DNA of 64,000 bases, from contig NZ_CP114285.2 of NCBI RefSeq assembly GCF_027111255.2, forward strand, positions 3,534,001 to 3,598,000, given 5' to 3'. A program made the position numbers and the translations under genes. This document shows positions 1-8,453 of this stretch, piece after piece; the stretch's first letter is position 1; each line of letters starts with the position of its first letter. The DNA is from Flavobacterium flavigenum. GTDB lineage: Bacteria > Bacteroidota > Bacteroidia > Flavobacteriales > Flavobacteriaceae. A model generated the notes under the pieces. That model saw nothing but the letters and a program-made list of their open reading frames with translations. It had not been told where the DNA came from and did not search any database.

Positions 1-154
1 CTTTATAACCTGTACCAATATTGTTAGTTGCAGTTTCAATTAATTTATTTATTACAAATTTTGTATCTTTAGTGGACTCTCTATTTGAGGTTGAAGCTGT
101 TTTACACGATGCCAACAAAATAGGGAACAGTATTAGTATAAAGGCCTTTTTCAA
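1..154 (-). CDS. Partial lipoprotein, probably NlpC/P60 (C40) peptidase
   Basis: Only the N-terminal ~51 residues lie in the window; the gene runs off the left edge. The visible protein starts MKKAFILILFPILLASCK, a clear lipoprotein signal with lipobox LASC, followed by a Ser/Thr-rich linker and then NKLIETATNNIGTGYK. That last stretch resembles the start of the Spr-like NlpC/P60 cell-wall peptidase domain found in Flavobacterium lipoproteins, but the catalytic Cys and His lie outside the window, so the family call is an inference. The start used is TTG at 154 (an ATT lies one codon upstream). It begins 11 nt downstream of the lpxB stop, so it is probably the last gene of the surE-lpxB run. 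Confidence 0.55.
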   Translation of the reverse strand, partial: MKKAFILILFPILLASCKTASTSNRESTKDTKFVINKLIETATNNIGTGYK

Positions 155-165
155 AATGAAATTTT

Positions 166-1284
166 TTATTGTTTTTTTAAATCAGTGACAATAAGACTGG
201 CTGTTTTTTTACTGGCTCCAATTCCTCCAAGCTTTTGTTCTAAAAGATCATATTTTTTTAATATTTCCTTGCGATAATCTGGATCTAATAATTTTTGTAA
301 TTCTTCTTTGATTCTTTTTGTGTTACATTCATTTTGAATTAATTCGGTTACGACTTCTTCATCCATAATCAAATTAACCAGTGAAATATATTTTAAAGTA
401 ATAATTCTTTTTGCGATTTGATAGGATGCCCAGCTTCCTTTATAGCATACAACTTCAGGCACTTTAAAAAGTGCGGTTTCTAAAGTTGCAGTTCCTGAAG
501 TAACTAAAGCAGATGTTGAAGACCGTAATAAATCATACGTCTTATTCGAAATGAATTTAATGTTTTTATCTGAAATAAATTGCTGGTAGAATTCAAAATC
601 CTGACTGGGAGCACCGGCAATGACAAATTGATAATCTTTAAAATCATCAACAACGCTTAACATTACGCCCAGCATTTTTGTAATTTCCTGTTTTCGGCTA
701 CCCGGTAAAAGAGCAATAATTGGCTTATCACTCAATTGGTTTTCTTTTCTAAAAATCACTTCATCAAAAGCGGGCTGATTATGAATAGCATCAATTAAAG
801 GATGCCCGACAAATTCTACCGGAAAGCCATGTTTGTCTTCGTAAAAGCCTTTCTCGAAAGGTAAAATTACGAACATTTTATCTACATCATTTTTTATTGC
901 TGTAATCCGGCTTTCTTTCCAGGCCCAAATTTGAGGTGAAATGTAATAATGTGTTTTATAATGCAATGTTTTTGCCCATTTAGCAATTCGCATATTAAAT
1001 CCAGGGTAATCAATAAAAATGATAACGTCAGGCTGAAATTCTGAAATATCTTTTTTGCAGAATTTAATATTGTTTAATATCGTTTTTAAATTAAAAACTA
1101 CTTCGACAAAGCCCATGAAAGCCAGTTCGCGATAGTGTTTTACTAAAGTTCCGCCTGCTTTTTGCATTAAATCCCCTCCCCAAAATCTAATGTCAGCTTC
1201 AGGATCCTCTTGATATAATGCTTTCATTAAATTAGAACCGTGTAAATCACCAGAAGCTTCGCCTGCAATAATGTAGTATTTCAT
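166..1284 (-). CDS. lpxB: Lipid-A-disaccharide synthase LpxB
   Basis: Glycosyltransferase of lipid A synthesis: it joins UDP-2,3-diacylglucosamine and lipid X to give the lipid A disaccharide at the inner membrane. The 372-residue protein has near full family length. It carries AGEASGDLHG at residues 7-16, the central FIDYPGFN and YISPQIWAWKESR blocks, FVGHPL, and the nucleotide-sugar motif LLPGSRKQEI. The frame is open 10 codons further upstream, but the ATG at 1284 (MKYYIIAGE) fits the conserved N-terminus. It lies downstream of surE and a small membrane protein on the same strand with short gaps, which suggests one operon. Confidence 0.96.
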   Translation of the reverse strand: MKYYIIAGEASGDLHGSNLMKALYQEDPEADIRFWGGDLMQKAGGTLVKHYRELAFMGFVEVVFNLKTILNNIKFCKKDISEFQPDVIIFIDYPGFNMRIAKWAKTLHYKTHYYISPQIWAWKESRITAIKNDVDKMFVILPFEKGFYEDKHGFPVEFVGHPLIDAIHNQPAFDEVIFRKENQLSDKPIIALLPGSRKQEITKMLGVMLSVVDDFKDYQFVIAGAPSQDFEFYQQFISDKNIKFISNKTYDLLRSSTSALVTSGTATLETALFKVPEVVCYKGSWASYQIAKRIITLKYISLVNLIMDEEVVTELIQNECNTKRIKEELQKLLDPDYRKEILKKYDLLEQKLGGIGASKKTASLIVTDLKKQ

Positions 1285-1324
1285 ACTTTTTAGTATTTTT
1301 TTAAAGGAATACAAAGATAGTAAC

Positions 1325-1597
1325 TTAAATCAGTAAAGTTGAGAATGCCAAAACAATCACTGCAAAGATGACGCCTCCTGCCATAGATTCTTTATTCCTT
1401 TTTAACAAAATTGCAAAAACAGCAAGATCTAACGTGGTACCTAATGTAATTACTTTTCCTAAATAGCCATTCTCTTTAATGGTGTTGATTGCATATAGAA
1501 TATCAAATTCTGTAAAAAAAGTAATGAACAAACAAGTTCCAATTAAAGAAGTCAAAATTCCGGCAATGAAGCCAATTAGTATGTCTTTTTTATTCAT
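1325..1597 (-). CDS. Small hypothetical membrane protein
   Basis: A 90-residue protein of three or four hydrophobic segments (residues about 7-30, 47-65 and 72-90) and no soluble domain. Its ATG overlaps the end of surE by 8 bp (ATGAATAA), so translational coupling is likely. It sits between surE and lpxB. I recognise similar small proteins in this position in Flavobacterium but know of no function for them. The operon position hints at an envelope role, which is inference only. Confidence 0.75.
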   Translation of the reverse strand: MNKKDILIGFIAGILTSLIGTCLFITFFTEFDILYAINTIKENGYLGKVITLGTTLDLAVFAILLKRNKESMAGGVIFAVIVLAFSTLLI

Positions 1598-2369
1598 TTA
1601 AATTCCATGTATTTAGTTGTTGAATCGCATGATGGGCAGTCAAATCAAACTGAACAGGAACTACCGAAACATAGCCATTTTCTAACGCCCATTCATCTGT
1701 GTCATCTCCTTTATCCTGATTTATAAATTCGCCTGAAAGCCAGTAATAGTCTTTTCCAAAAGGAGTTTGTCGCTTATCAAATTTTTCCACCCACATTGCT
1801 TTTGCCTGTCTGCAGACTTTAATGCCTTTGATTTCTTTTTCTTTCAGCTTTGGGAAATTAACATTTAAAATAACACCAGGAGGTATTTTTTTTTCAAGTG
1901 TTTCTAAAACTATTTTTTTCACAAATGTTTTAATTGGTTCAAAATCGGCATTCCAGTTATAATCCAACAAAGAAAAACCTATAGCAGGGATTCCTTCAAT
2001 ACCTGCTTCAACAGCCGCACTCATGGTTCCGGAATAAATTACATTTATAGAAGAATTTGAACCGTGATTGATTCCGGATACACATAAATCAGGTTTCATT
2101 TTCAAGATTTCATTTACGGCTAATTTTACGCAATCTACAGGAGTTCCTGAGCAGCTATATTCTGTAATTGGATCATTTTCTTTAGATATTTTGTTAAGGT
2201 ATAAAGTATTGTTTATAGTAATAGCGTGTCCGGTTGCGCTTTGAGGCTTATCGGGTGCAACAACAATTACCTCGCCAATAGTTTTCATAATTTCTATTAA
2301 ACTTCTTATACCAGGAGCAGTAATGCCATCATCGTTGGTAACTAATATTAAAGGCTTTTTAGTTTTCAT
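1590..2369 (-). CDS. surE: 5'/3'-nucleotidase SurE
   Basis: Metal-dependent nucleoside monophosphate phosphatase (stationary-phase survival protein). The 259-residue protein has the family metal-site motif LVTNDDGITAPG near the N-terminus, then the conserved SGINHGSN and YSGTMSAAVEAG blocks. The ATG at 2369 (MKTKKPLILVTNDDG) is preferred over an in-frame start six codons upstream because it places the NDDG motif at the usual distance. It is the first gene of the leftward group surE - small membrane protein - lpxB. Confidence 0.96.
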   Translation of the reverse strand: MKTKKPLILVTNDDGITAPGIRSLIEIMKTIGEVIVVAPDKPQSATGHAITINNTLYLNKISKENDPITEYSCSGTPVDCVKLAVNEILKMKPDLCVSGINHGSNSSINVIYSGTMSAAVEAGIEGIPAIGFSLLDYNWNADFEPIKTFVKKIVLETLEKKIPPGVILNVNFPKLKEKEIKGIKVCRQAKAMWVEKFDKRQTPFGKDYYWLSGEFINQDKGDDTDEWALENGYVSVVPVQFDLTAHHAIQQLNTWNLNE

Positions 2370-2553
2370 AAAATAAAGATTTAACACAAATGTAGGTACA
2401 GATTTTCATAGAATACCAACAAATAAATTAAAATTTGTCAACTAAATTATCAATGTTTTTAGTGATTGAAAGATTTTTATATCTTTAACAAAAAATTATA
2501 GAAGGGTTGGCTTTATTGGCTTGATTTTTACTATAACTTAGAGAAAAAAATTG

Positions 2554-4740
2554 ATGAATGCTATTATTAAATTTATGAAAAGAAATTATAAAATCCTTAT
2601 AGCCGTATTATGCTTGTCTGTAACCTTGTTTGCTTTCAAGGTTAATGCAGATAAAACAATAGATCCGGATCCTAATAAAGATAAAATGCTTTTAGAAATA
2701 TTGGCATTTGTTATAGAAAAAGGGCACTATAATCCGCCACCAATTGATGATGAATTTTCAAAAGGAATTTTCAAAGATTATATTGATGCGCTGGATCCTT
2801 CAAAGAGATTTTTTCTGCAGTCTGATATTGATGAATTCAGACAGTATGAATTAATGCTGGATGATCAGTTCATTAACAAGGATTTGACGTTTTTTAATCT
2901 TACTTATGCCAGATTAATGAAACGTATGGAAGAAAGCAAAAAAAGATATAAAACGATTTTAGCACAGCCATTCAATTATAATATTGATGAAACTTTTAAT
3001 GCAGATTATGAAAAAATCCCATATGCAAAAAGTACTGCTGAAATCAATGAAAGATGGAGAATGCAGATTAAATTATCAACTCTTTCTTCTTTGGTAACAA
3101 AGCAAAAGTTAGAAGAAGATAAAAAGAAAACAGACCCGTCATATAAAGTAAAATCTTTTGAAGCTCTAGAGAAAGAAACACGTGAAAGTTCTCTTAAATC
3201 ATTGGATGATAATTTTAGTTTAATAAAAGATCTAGATAAGCAAGATTGGTTTTCTGTTTATGTAAACTCAATTATGACTCGTTTTGATCCGCACACCAGC
3301 TATTTTGCGCCAGAAGAAAAAGATCGTTTTGATGTAAATATTAGTGGAAAATTAGAAGGAATTGGAGCCCGTTTGACTAAGAAAAACGATTTCACACAAA
3401 TTGATGAATTGATTTCCGGTGGTCCGGCCTGGAAAGGAAAGGAGCTTGAATCAGGCGATTTGATACTGAAGGTAGGGCAAGGTAATGAAGAGCCTGTAGA
3501 TGTAGTAGGTATGCGTCTGGATGATGTTGTGAAAAAAATCAAAGGGCATAAAGGTACAGAAGTAAGGCTTACTGTTAAAAAGGTAGACGGAAGTATCAAA
3601 GTTATTTCAATTATCAGAGATGTAGTTGAGATAGAAGAAACATACGCTAAGTCAAGTATTGTTGAAAAAAACGGATTGAAGTATGGTGTAATTTATTTAC
3701 CTAAATTTTATATCGATTTTGAAAACAAAGACGGCCGCGATGCAGGTAAAGATATTGCGCTGGAAGTTGAAAGACTTAAAAAAGAAAACATTAGCGGAAT
3801 TGTACTTGATGTTCGTGATGATGGTGGCGGATCACTTTCTACTGTAGTTGATATTGCAGGGCTTTTTATCGAAGAAGGTCCAATTGTTCAGGTAAAATCA
3901 GCGGGCAAAAAGAAAGAGGTTTTATACGATAAAGATAAAAAAATTGAGTGGGATGGTCCATTGGTAATAATGGTAAACAGTTTTTCTGCCTCAGCATCTG
4001 AAATATTGGCTGCGGCAATTCAGGATTACAAACGAGGTGTAATCATTGGTAGTAAACAAACGTATGGAAAAGGTACGGTTCAGACTGTTATAGATTTGAA
4101 TCAGTTTGTTCGTAATAGTGATTTTGGTGATTTTGGAGCCTTGAAAGCAACTGCTCAAAAGTTCTATAGAATCAATGGAGGTTCAACTCAGCTTGAAGGA
4201 GTAAAAAGTGATGTTGTCATGCCGGATCGTTACGCTTATTTAAAAATGGGTGAGCGCGATATGGATAATGCAATGCCTTGGGATAAAATAGATCCTGCAA
4301 ACTATAATGTATGGAATTCAAACGAAAACTTTAATCAGGCGATATCCAATAGCAAAATTAGAATTTCTCAAAATCCTCAGTTTAAATTAATAGAGGATAA
4401 TGCGAAATGGATTGATGTTAAAAACAAAGAAAATACGTACAGCTTAAATATTAAAAATTTCAAAGCCACACAGGAGCAAGTTGAAAGTGAAGGTAAAAAA
4501 TACAAACCAATTGCTGATTATAAAAACAATCTGGTTTTTAAATCATTGCCTTATGAAAATCTTGAAATAGCTAAAGATGCTTCTTTAAAAGAAAAAAGAG
4601 AAGCATGGCATAAGGCTTTGTCAAAAGACATATATGTTGAAGAGGCTTTAAATGTATTAGACGATCTACAGCCTAAAGGCAATGTTAATAAGCAAACAAA
4701 TTCTTCTAAATTAAAAAAAGACAAAGTGGTTAAGTCTTAA
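2554..4740 (+). CDS. prc: Tail-specific (C-terminal processing) protease Prc
   Basis: Periplasmic S41-family serine protease that degrades or trims proteins from their C-termini. Of 728 residues, the first ~33 form a signal anchor (MKRNYKILIAVLCLSV). A long N-terminal helical domain follows, then a PDZ domain at about 235-340, then the protease core. The Ser/Lys dyad is visible as Ser480 in NSFSASASE and Lys506 in TYGKGTVQ. The C-terminal region is the extension typical of tail-specific proteases. An alternative ATG at 2575 would give a cleaner signal sequence. The gene is divergent from surE and monocistronic, ending at a strong hairpin. Confidence 0.93.
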   Translation: MNAIIKFMKRNYKILIAVLCLSVTLFAFKVNADKTIDPDPNKDKMLLEILAFVIEKGHYNPPPIDDEFSKGIFKDYIDALDPSKRFFLQSDIDEFRQYELMLDDQFINKDLTFFNLTYARLMKRMEESKKRYKTILAQPFNYNIDETFNADYEKIPYAKSTAEINERWRMQIKLSTLSSLVTKQKLEEDKKKTDPSYKVKSFEALEKETRESSLKSLDDNFSLIKDLDKQDWFSVYVNSIMTRFDPHTSYFAPEEKDRFDVNISGKLEGIGARLTKKNDFTQIDELISGGPAWKGKELESGDLILKVGQGNEEPVDVVGMRLDDVVKKIKGHKGTEVRLTVKKVDGSIKVISIIRDVVEIEETYAKSSIVEKNGLKYGVIYLPKFYIDFENKDGRDAGKDIALEVERLKKENISGIVLDVRDDGGGSLSTVVDIAGLFIEEGPIVQVKSAGKKKEVLYDKDKKIEWDGPLVIMVNSFSASASEILAAAIQDYKRGVIIGSKQTYGKGTVQTVIDLNQFVRNSDFGDFGALKATAQKFYRINGGSTQLEGVKSDVVMPDRYAYLKMGERDMDNAMPWDKIDPANYNVWNSNENFNQAISNSKIRISQNPQFKLIEDNAKWIDVKNKENTYSLNIKNFKATQEQVESEGKKYKPIADYKNNLVFKSLPYENLEIAKDASLKEKREAWHKALSKDIYVEEALNVLDDLQPKGNVNKQTNSSKLKKDKVVKS

Positions 4741-4766
4741 TATTAATTATACTTACATAAAAAGTT

Positions 4767-4803
4767 AAAGCTCCATATTTCTTGATTTATGGAGCTTTTT
4801 TTT
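4767..4803 (+). terminator. Rho-independent terminator after prc
   Basis: AAAGCTCCAT and ATGGAGCTTT form a perfect 10-bp stem around a 12-nt loop, followed by a run of T. It lies 27 nt after the prc stop and just before the nuclease gene. Confidence 0.9.
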
Positions 4804-4825
4804 GAAAACATATTTAATTACATAC

Positions 4826-5599
4826 ATGAAAAAAATACTCGGTTTATTTTTAATTACATTTTGTATAATCTCTTGTAAAAAAGATGAAAATAAAGTATTG
4901 ATGGCTCAAAATATATTGGTTGATTACAAACAAAATATTTCGCAATCAGGTTATACTGTTGATTATCTTCCAACTTCTACAACAAAGCAAATTGTAAAGC
5001 ATGATTATTATACTTTGTCATACAATGAAAAATTTGAACAGGCAGAATGGGTGGCATATGAATTAAAAAAAGAGTATTTGAAAGATAATGATTTTAAAAG
5101 ACCTTATTTTATTGAGGACCCAAAGGTGACCACCAGATCGGCAGACTGGAGGAATTACAAAAAGTCAGGGTATGACAAAGGGCATTTGTGCCCTGCAGGG
5201 GATATGGAGTTTGATAAAAAAGCTTATGATGATACCTTCTATACTTCGAATATTTCACCTCAGAACCATGAATTTAATAGCGGAATCTGGAATCGTTTAG
5301 AAAATAAAGTTCGTTATTGGGCCGGAAAGTATAATGCTATTTATGTAGTTACCGGAGGAATTTTAAGGGATTCTGATAAAAAAATAGGAACAGAAAAGGT
5401 TTCTGTTCCTAAATATTTTTATAAAATTGTTTTGGTTAAATCAGGAAAGGAACACAAGGCAATTGCTTTTTTGATTCCGAATGAAAAAAGCCAAAAGGGA
5501 ATTTACGAGTTTGTAGTTCCTGTTGAGACTTTAGAAAAGATGACAGGAATTGATTTCTTTCCTAATTTAAAAAATTTAAAAAGCAGTAAGGACTTTTAA
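4826..5599 (+). CDS. DNA/RNA non-specific endonuclease, lipoprotein
   Basis: Secreted sugar-non-specific nuclease of the NUC1/EndA type. The 257-residue protein begins with a lipoprotein signal (MKKILGLFLITFCIISCKK, lipobox IISC), so it is probably anchored in an envelope membrane. The active-site motif is DKGH (the DRGH variant), with catalytic His120 in YDKGHLCPAGD. The metal-site block NHEFNSGIWNRLE follows, with Asn151 the likely Mg ligand. The ATG at 4826 is chosen because the upstream TTG would sit inside the T tract of the preceding terminator. Its 3' end overlaps the convergent rpe gene by 24 bp. Confidence 0.9.
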   Translation: MKKILGLFLITFCIISCKKDENKVLMAQNILVDYKQNISQSGYTVDYLPTSTTKQIVKHDYYTLSYNEKFEQAEWVAYELKKEYLKDNDFKRPYFIEDPKVTTRSADWRNYKKSGYDKGHLCPAGDMEFDKKAYDDTFYTSNISPQNHEFNSGIWNRLENKVRYWAGKYNAIYVVTGGILRDSDKKIGTEKVSVPKYFYKIVLVKSGKEHKAIAFLIPNEKSQKGIYEFVVPVETLEKMTGIDFFPNLKNLKSSKDF

Positions 5600-6238
5600 G
5601 TCGGCTATAGTTGCTATTGGATTTTCTGCCTTAAAAACAAAACTTCCGGCAACTAAAACATCTGCACCTGTTTCTACTAATTGTTTTGCATTTTTGTTGG
5701 TTACACCTCCATCAATTTCAATAAGTGTTGAAGCGTTTTTGCGTGTAATTAAATCTTTGAGTTTTTTAACTTTATTATAAGTGTTTTCAATGAACGATTG
5801 CCCGCCAAAGCCAGGATTTACGCTCATAATACAAACTAAGTCAATATCATTTATTACATCTTCTAATAAATCTATATTTGTATGGGGATTTATGGCAACA
5901 CCCGCTTTCATTCCTTCGGCTTTAATAGCTTGTAAAGTTCTGTGTAAGTGGTTGCAGGCTTCGTAATGCACAGTTAAATTATTGGCTCCGAGATCTGCAA
6001 AAGTTTTGATGTAACGATCAGGATCGACAATCATTAGGTGCACATCGATTGTTTTGTTTGCATGTTTTGAGATTGCTTCTAAAACAGGCATTCCAAAAGA
6101 AATGTTAGGAACAAAAACTCCATCCATAATATCAATATGGAACCAGTCAGCCTGGCTATTATTAATCATTTCAATATCACGTTGTAAATTGGCAAAATCA
6201 GCTGCAAGAACAGAAGGAGCAATAAGAGTGTTTTTCAT
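5576..6238 (-). CDS. rpe: Ribulose-phosphate 3-epimerase
   Basis: TIM-barrel enzyme that interconverts ribulose 5-phosphate and xylulose 5-phosphate in the pentose phosphate pathway. The 220-residue protein has all the usual marks: IAPSVLAADFANL at the N-terminus, HIDIMDGVFVPNISFG, HLMIVDP, MSVNPGFGGQSF (phosphate loop) and LIEIDGGV with the catalytic Asp. The frame runs 29 codons further upstream, but ATG 6238 (MKNTLIAPSV) is the standard start. Its last 24 bp overlap the convergent nuclease gene. Confidence 0.96.
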   Translation of the reverse strand: MKNTLIAPSVLAADFANLQRDIEMINNSQADWFHIDIMDGVFVPNISFGMPVLEAISKHANKTIDVHLMIVDPDRYIKTFADLGANNLTVHYEACNHLHRTLQAIKAEGMKAGVAINPHTNIDLLEDVINDIDLVCIMSVNPGFGGQSFIENTYNKVKKLKDLITRKNASTLIEIDGGVTNKNAKQLVETGADVLVAGSFVFKAENPIATIADLKVLTAF

Positions 6239-6280
6239 TGTTGTTAGTTGTGATGCGTTATTTTTTGCAAAGGTAATTAT

Positions 6281-6315
6281 AAAAAATAAAAAACTCCGGT
6301 AATCAGCCGGAGTTT
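6281..6315 (-). terminator. Terminator on the rpoD side of rpe
   Basis: AAACTCCGG and CCGGAGTTT form a perfect 9-bp stem around a 7-nt loop. Read leftward, the hairpin is followed by a T-rich tract, so it fits termination of the rpoD transcript before rpe. Confidence 0.8.
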
Positions 6316-6379
6316 CAATCATCAATCAAAAAACGAACAGTCAATCAAACTGTTGTTTACGGTAAAAACTTCAAATTAT

Positions 6380-6417
6380 AAATTCCAAATTCCAATTTTA
6401 GTTGGGATTTGGAATTT
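6380..6417. repeat. Long AT-rich hairpin built from a dispersed repeat
   Basis: AAATTCCAAATTCCAA (6380-6395) pairs with TTGGGATTTGGAATTT (6402-6417) over 16 bp with one G-T wobble and a 6-nt loop. It lies just downstream of the rpoD stop. The core AAATTCCAAATTCCAA recurs inside the glycosyltransferase gene near 23.2 kb, which suggests a dispersed intergenic element. Confidence 0.7.
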
Positions 6418-6439
6418 TAAATATTGAAATTTAATATTA

Positions 6440-7303
6440 TTATCCTAAATAAGTTTTAAGGATTTTACTTCTCGAAGTGTGTTTCAATCTACGAATTGCT
6501 TTCTCTTTAATCTGACGCACACGCTCACGGGTTAAGTCAAAAGTTTCTCCGATTTCTTCCAAAGTCATCGGGTGCTGATCACCAAGTCCAAAATATAAAC
6601 GAACAACATCAGCTTCTCTTGGAGTTAATGTTTCTAATGAACGCTCTATTTCAGTACGAAGAGATTCGTGAATTAATTCTCTGTCAGGGTTTGGAGACTC
6701 TCCAGAACGTAATACGTCATAAAGGTTAGAATCTTCTCCTTCAACAAGTGGAGCATCCATTGATAGGTGACGTCCGGAGTTTTTCATAGACTCTTTTACA
6801 TCGTTTACAGTCATGTCAAGTTCTTTTGCAATTTCCTCAGCAGAAGGCGGACGCTCATTAGACTGCTCTAATAAAGCATACATTTTGTTGATTTTATTGA
6901 TAGAACCAATTTTGTTTAATGGTAAACGAACAATACGGGATTGTTCAGCCAATGCCTGCAGAATCGATTGACGAATCCACCAAACTGCATAAGAGATAAA
7001 TTTGAAACCACGGGTTTCATCGAAACGTTGAGCGGCTTTAATAAGACCTAAGTTTCCTTCATTAATTAAATCAGGAAGTGTTAATCCTTGATTTTGATAT
7101 TGTTTGGCCACAGATACTACGAAACGTAGATTGGCTTTTGTTAGTTTTTCTAATGCTCTTTGATCACCGGCCTTTATTCTTTGTGCTAATTCTACCTCTT
7201 CATCAGCGGTAATTAGGTCAACTTTTCCAATTTCTTGTAGATATTTGTCTAACGATGCAGTTTCACGATTGGTTACCTGCTTGGTGATTTTAAGTTGTCT
7301 CAT
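6440..7303 (-). CDS. rpoD: Primary RNA polymerase sigma factor RpoD (SigA)
   Basis: Housekeeping sigma-70 subunit of the short Bacteroidota type: 287 residues, without the long acidic region 1.1 and non-conserved insert of proteobacterial RpoD. Region 1.2 is at about residues 17-50. Region 2 reads [17 protein letters not shown] through [13 protein letters not shown], covering core binding and -10 recognition. Region 3 follows, and region 4.2 is the C-terminal helix-turn-helix [19 protein letters not shown]. It is transcribed alone. Confidence 0.97.
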   Translation of the reverse strand: MRQLKITKQVTNRETASLDKYLQEIGKVDLITADEEVELAQRIKAGDQRALEKLTKANLRFVVSVAKQYQNQGLTLPDLINEGNLGLIKAAQRFDETRGFKFISYAVWWIRQSILQALAEQSRIVRLPLNKIGSINKINKMYALLEQSNERPPSAEEIAKELDMTVNDVKESMKNSGRHLSMDAPLVEGEDSNLYDVLRSGESPNPDRELIHESLRTEIERSLETLTPREADVVRLYFGLGDQHPMTLEEIGETFDLTRERVRQIKEKAIRRLKHTSRSKILKTYLG

Positions 7304-7386
7304 GTTGTTGTCTCCCTATTTTTTAAAGTGTACAAATGATTATACGTAAGGAGTATCAAAAAAGTTACAATAAATAAAAATATTTT

Positions 7387-8349
7387 TTAAAATAATAAAT
7401 CTACCTGAGAATTTATTCTTTCCAGATAATAATCTATTTTTCGGATTGCCCGGTTAAAAAATAAGTTTTGCTCTTTAATACCGGATTGCCCTAACGGTTT
7501 TGAATTAATGATTTGTTGTTTGAAAAATTGAAGTACATTCTTGCAGCTTTCCTCGTTATCAGTAATAAAATAACCTAATAGAGTATAAGGTACAAACATG
7601 GTCAGTTTTTCAGGATTCTCTATGAGCATATTGTTGTTCAGCAATATGAGTTCGTTGTAATAGAGAGAAAAATTACTGTTCGAAGCATTACATTTTTCCT
7701 GAATTAAATTTATAATCCTTTTTAAATCTTTGCATAAAGCATTTGCACTTTTGAGATTAAGCAGACCGGATTCATAAAAGTACAATATTTGTTGTAAGCT
7801 GCTATTTATAGTAGTATCGTTCCAGACTTCATTTACTATTGTATTTTCATATGTTTTTTTTAGCGTTTGCATATATTCCGAAAAAGATTCATCAACTACA
7901 AAATTCTCAAAAGCAACTTTTTTCTGATTAGTGTTTAAAAGATTCAGCCAGACAAATGCTTTGAACTTTGAAAGAATAGTTCCCTCCATAAAATAAAATA
8001 AAGGAATATCTTTTGCAGAATAAAAAAGAGTAGTTTCTGAGTTTTTAGTCAATATTTCTATACGCTCAGCAGAGGATTTGAAATATTCCAGCATGTCTTT
8101 CATTGTTGTAATTTCAATGGTTTTCTCAACAATGACTTTCTCTTTTTTTGCGAATAAATTGTCTAAAGAAATGGTATAATGATTAGCCAGTTTAATGGTT
8201 TCGTCGATAGAGAATTTACTCTTTTGAGAGATTCTTCGGTGGGATGCATCGTAACTGATTTCCAGGATAGCGGCTATTTCGTCTATTAGTGACACAGATT
8301 TAGAAACTTTGCTTCTAATGGCTTTTAAAAAAGATTCCTGATGATTCAT
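7387..8349 (-). CDS. HTH transcriptional regulator, divergent from desaturase
   Basis: A 320-residue protein. The first ~65 residues look like a cI/Xre-type helix-turn-helix (SLIDEIAAILEISYDASHRRIS... SIDETIKLANHYTISLDNLF). The rest is helical, without a recognisable ligand or enzyme motif. The C-terminal ~250 residues resemble those of other Bacteroidota regulators of this layout by general appearance only. A perfect 17-bp palindrome lies 2 nt upstream of its ATG and overlaps its candidate promoter, which suggests autoregulation. The divergent neighbour is a fatty-acid desaturase, so control of membrane fluidity is a reasonable inference. Confidence 0.7.
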   Translation of the reverse strand: MNHQESFLKAIRSKVSKSVSLIDEIAAILEISYDASHRRISQKSKFSIDETIKLANHYTISLDNLFAKKEKVIVEKTIEITTMKDMLEYFKSSAERIEILTKNSETTLFYSAKDIPLFYFMEGTILSKFKAFVWLNLLNTNQKKVAFENFVVDESFSEYMQTLKKTYENTIVNEVWNDTTINSSLQQILYFYESGLLNLKSANALCKDLKRIINLIQEKCNASNSNFSLYYNELILLNNNMLIENPEKLTMFVPYTLLGYFITDNEESCKNVLQFFKQQIINSKPLGQSGIKEQNLFFNRAIRKIDYYLERINSQVDLLF

Positions 8350-8351
8350 GG

Positions 8352-8368
8352 TTTGTGATAATCACAAA
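8352..8368. promoter_or_regulatory. Candidate operator palindrome
   Basis: TTTGTGATAATCACAAA is a perfect inverted repeat with 8-bp arms around one base. It lies between the regulator ATG (8349) and its -7 element, in the divergent gap shared with the desaturase gene. Position and symmetry fit a binding site for the dimeric product of the adjacent regulator gene. Confidence 0.6.
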
Positions 8369-8399
8369 TATAAAAAATAATATTATTAGTTTACACAAA
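8365..8399 (-). promoter_or_regulatory. Candidate promoter of the HTH regulator
   Basis: Read leftward, TTTG (8399-8396) is followed after 23 nt by TATATTTG (8372-8365), matching the Bacteroidota TTG/TAnnTTTG pattern at the long end of the spacing range. The -7 box overlaps the palindrome. Transcription would begin only about 9 nt before the ATG. Confidence 0.45.
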
Positions 8400-8453
8400 T
8401 TTTGATGCGATAATTGCAATAGGTTTGCCGTGTAATTTTAAAATTGAATAATT

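Noticed and set aside
3300-3599. Leftward open frame inside prc
   Set aside because: It is a shadow of the PDZ-coding region, with Ser/Pro-rich composition typical of antisense translation.
8401-8427. TTTG and TAGGTTTG as a promoter for the desaturase
   Set aside because: The -7 box fits, but the spacing is only 15 nt, shorter than the 17-23 nt expected, so it is not listed as a promoter.
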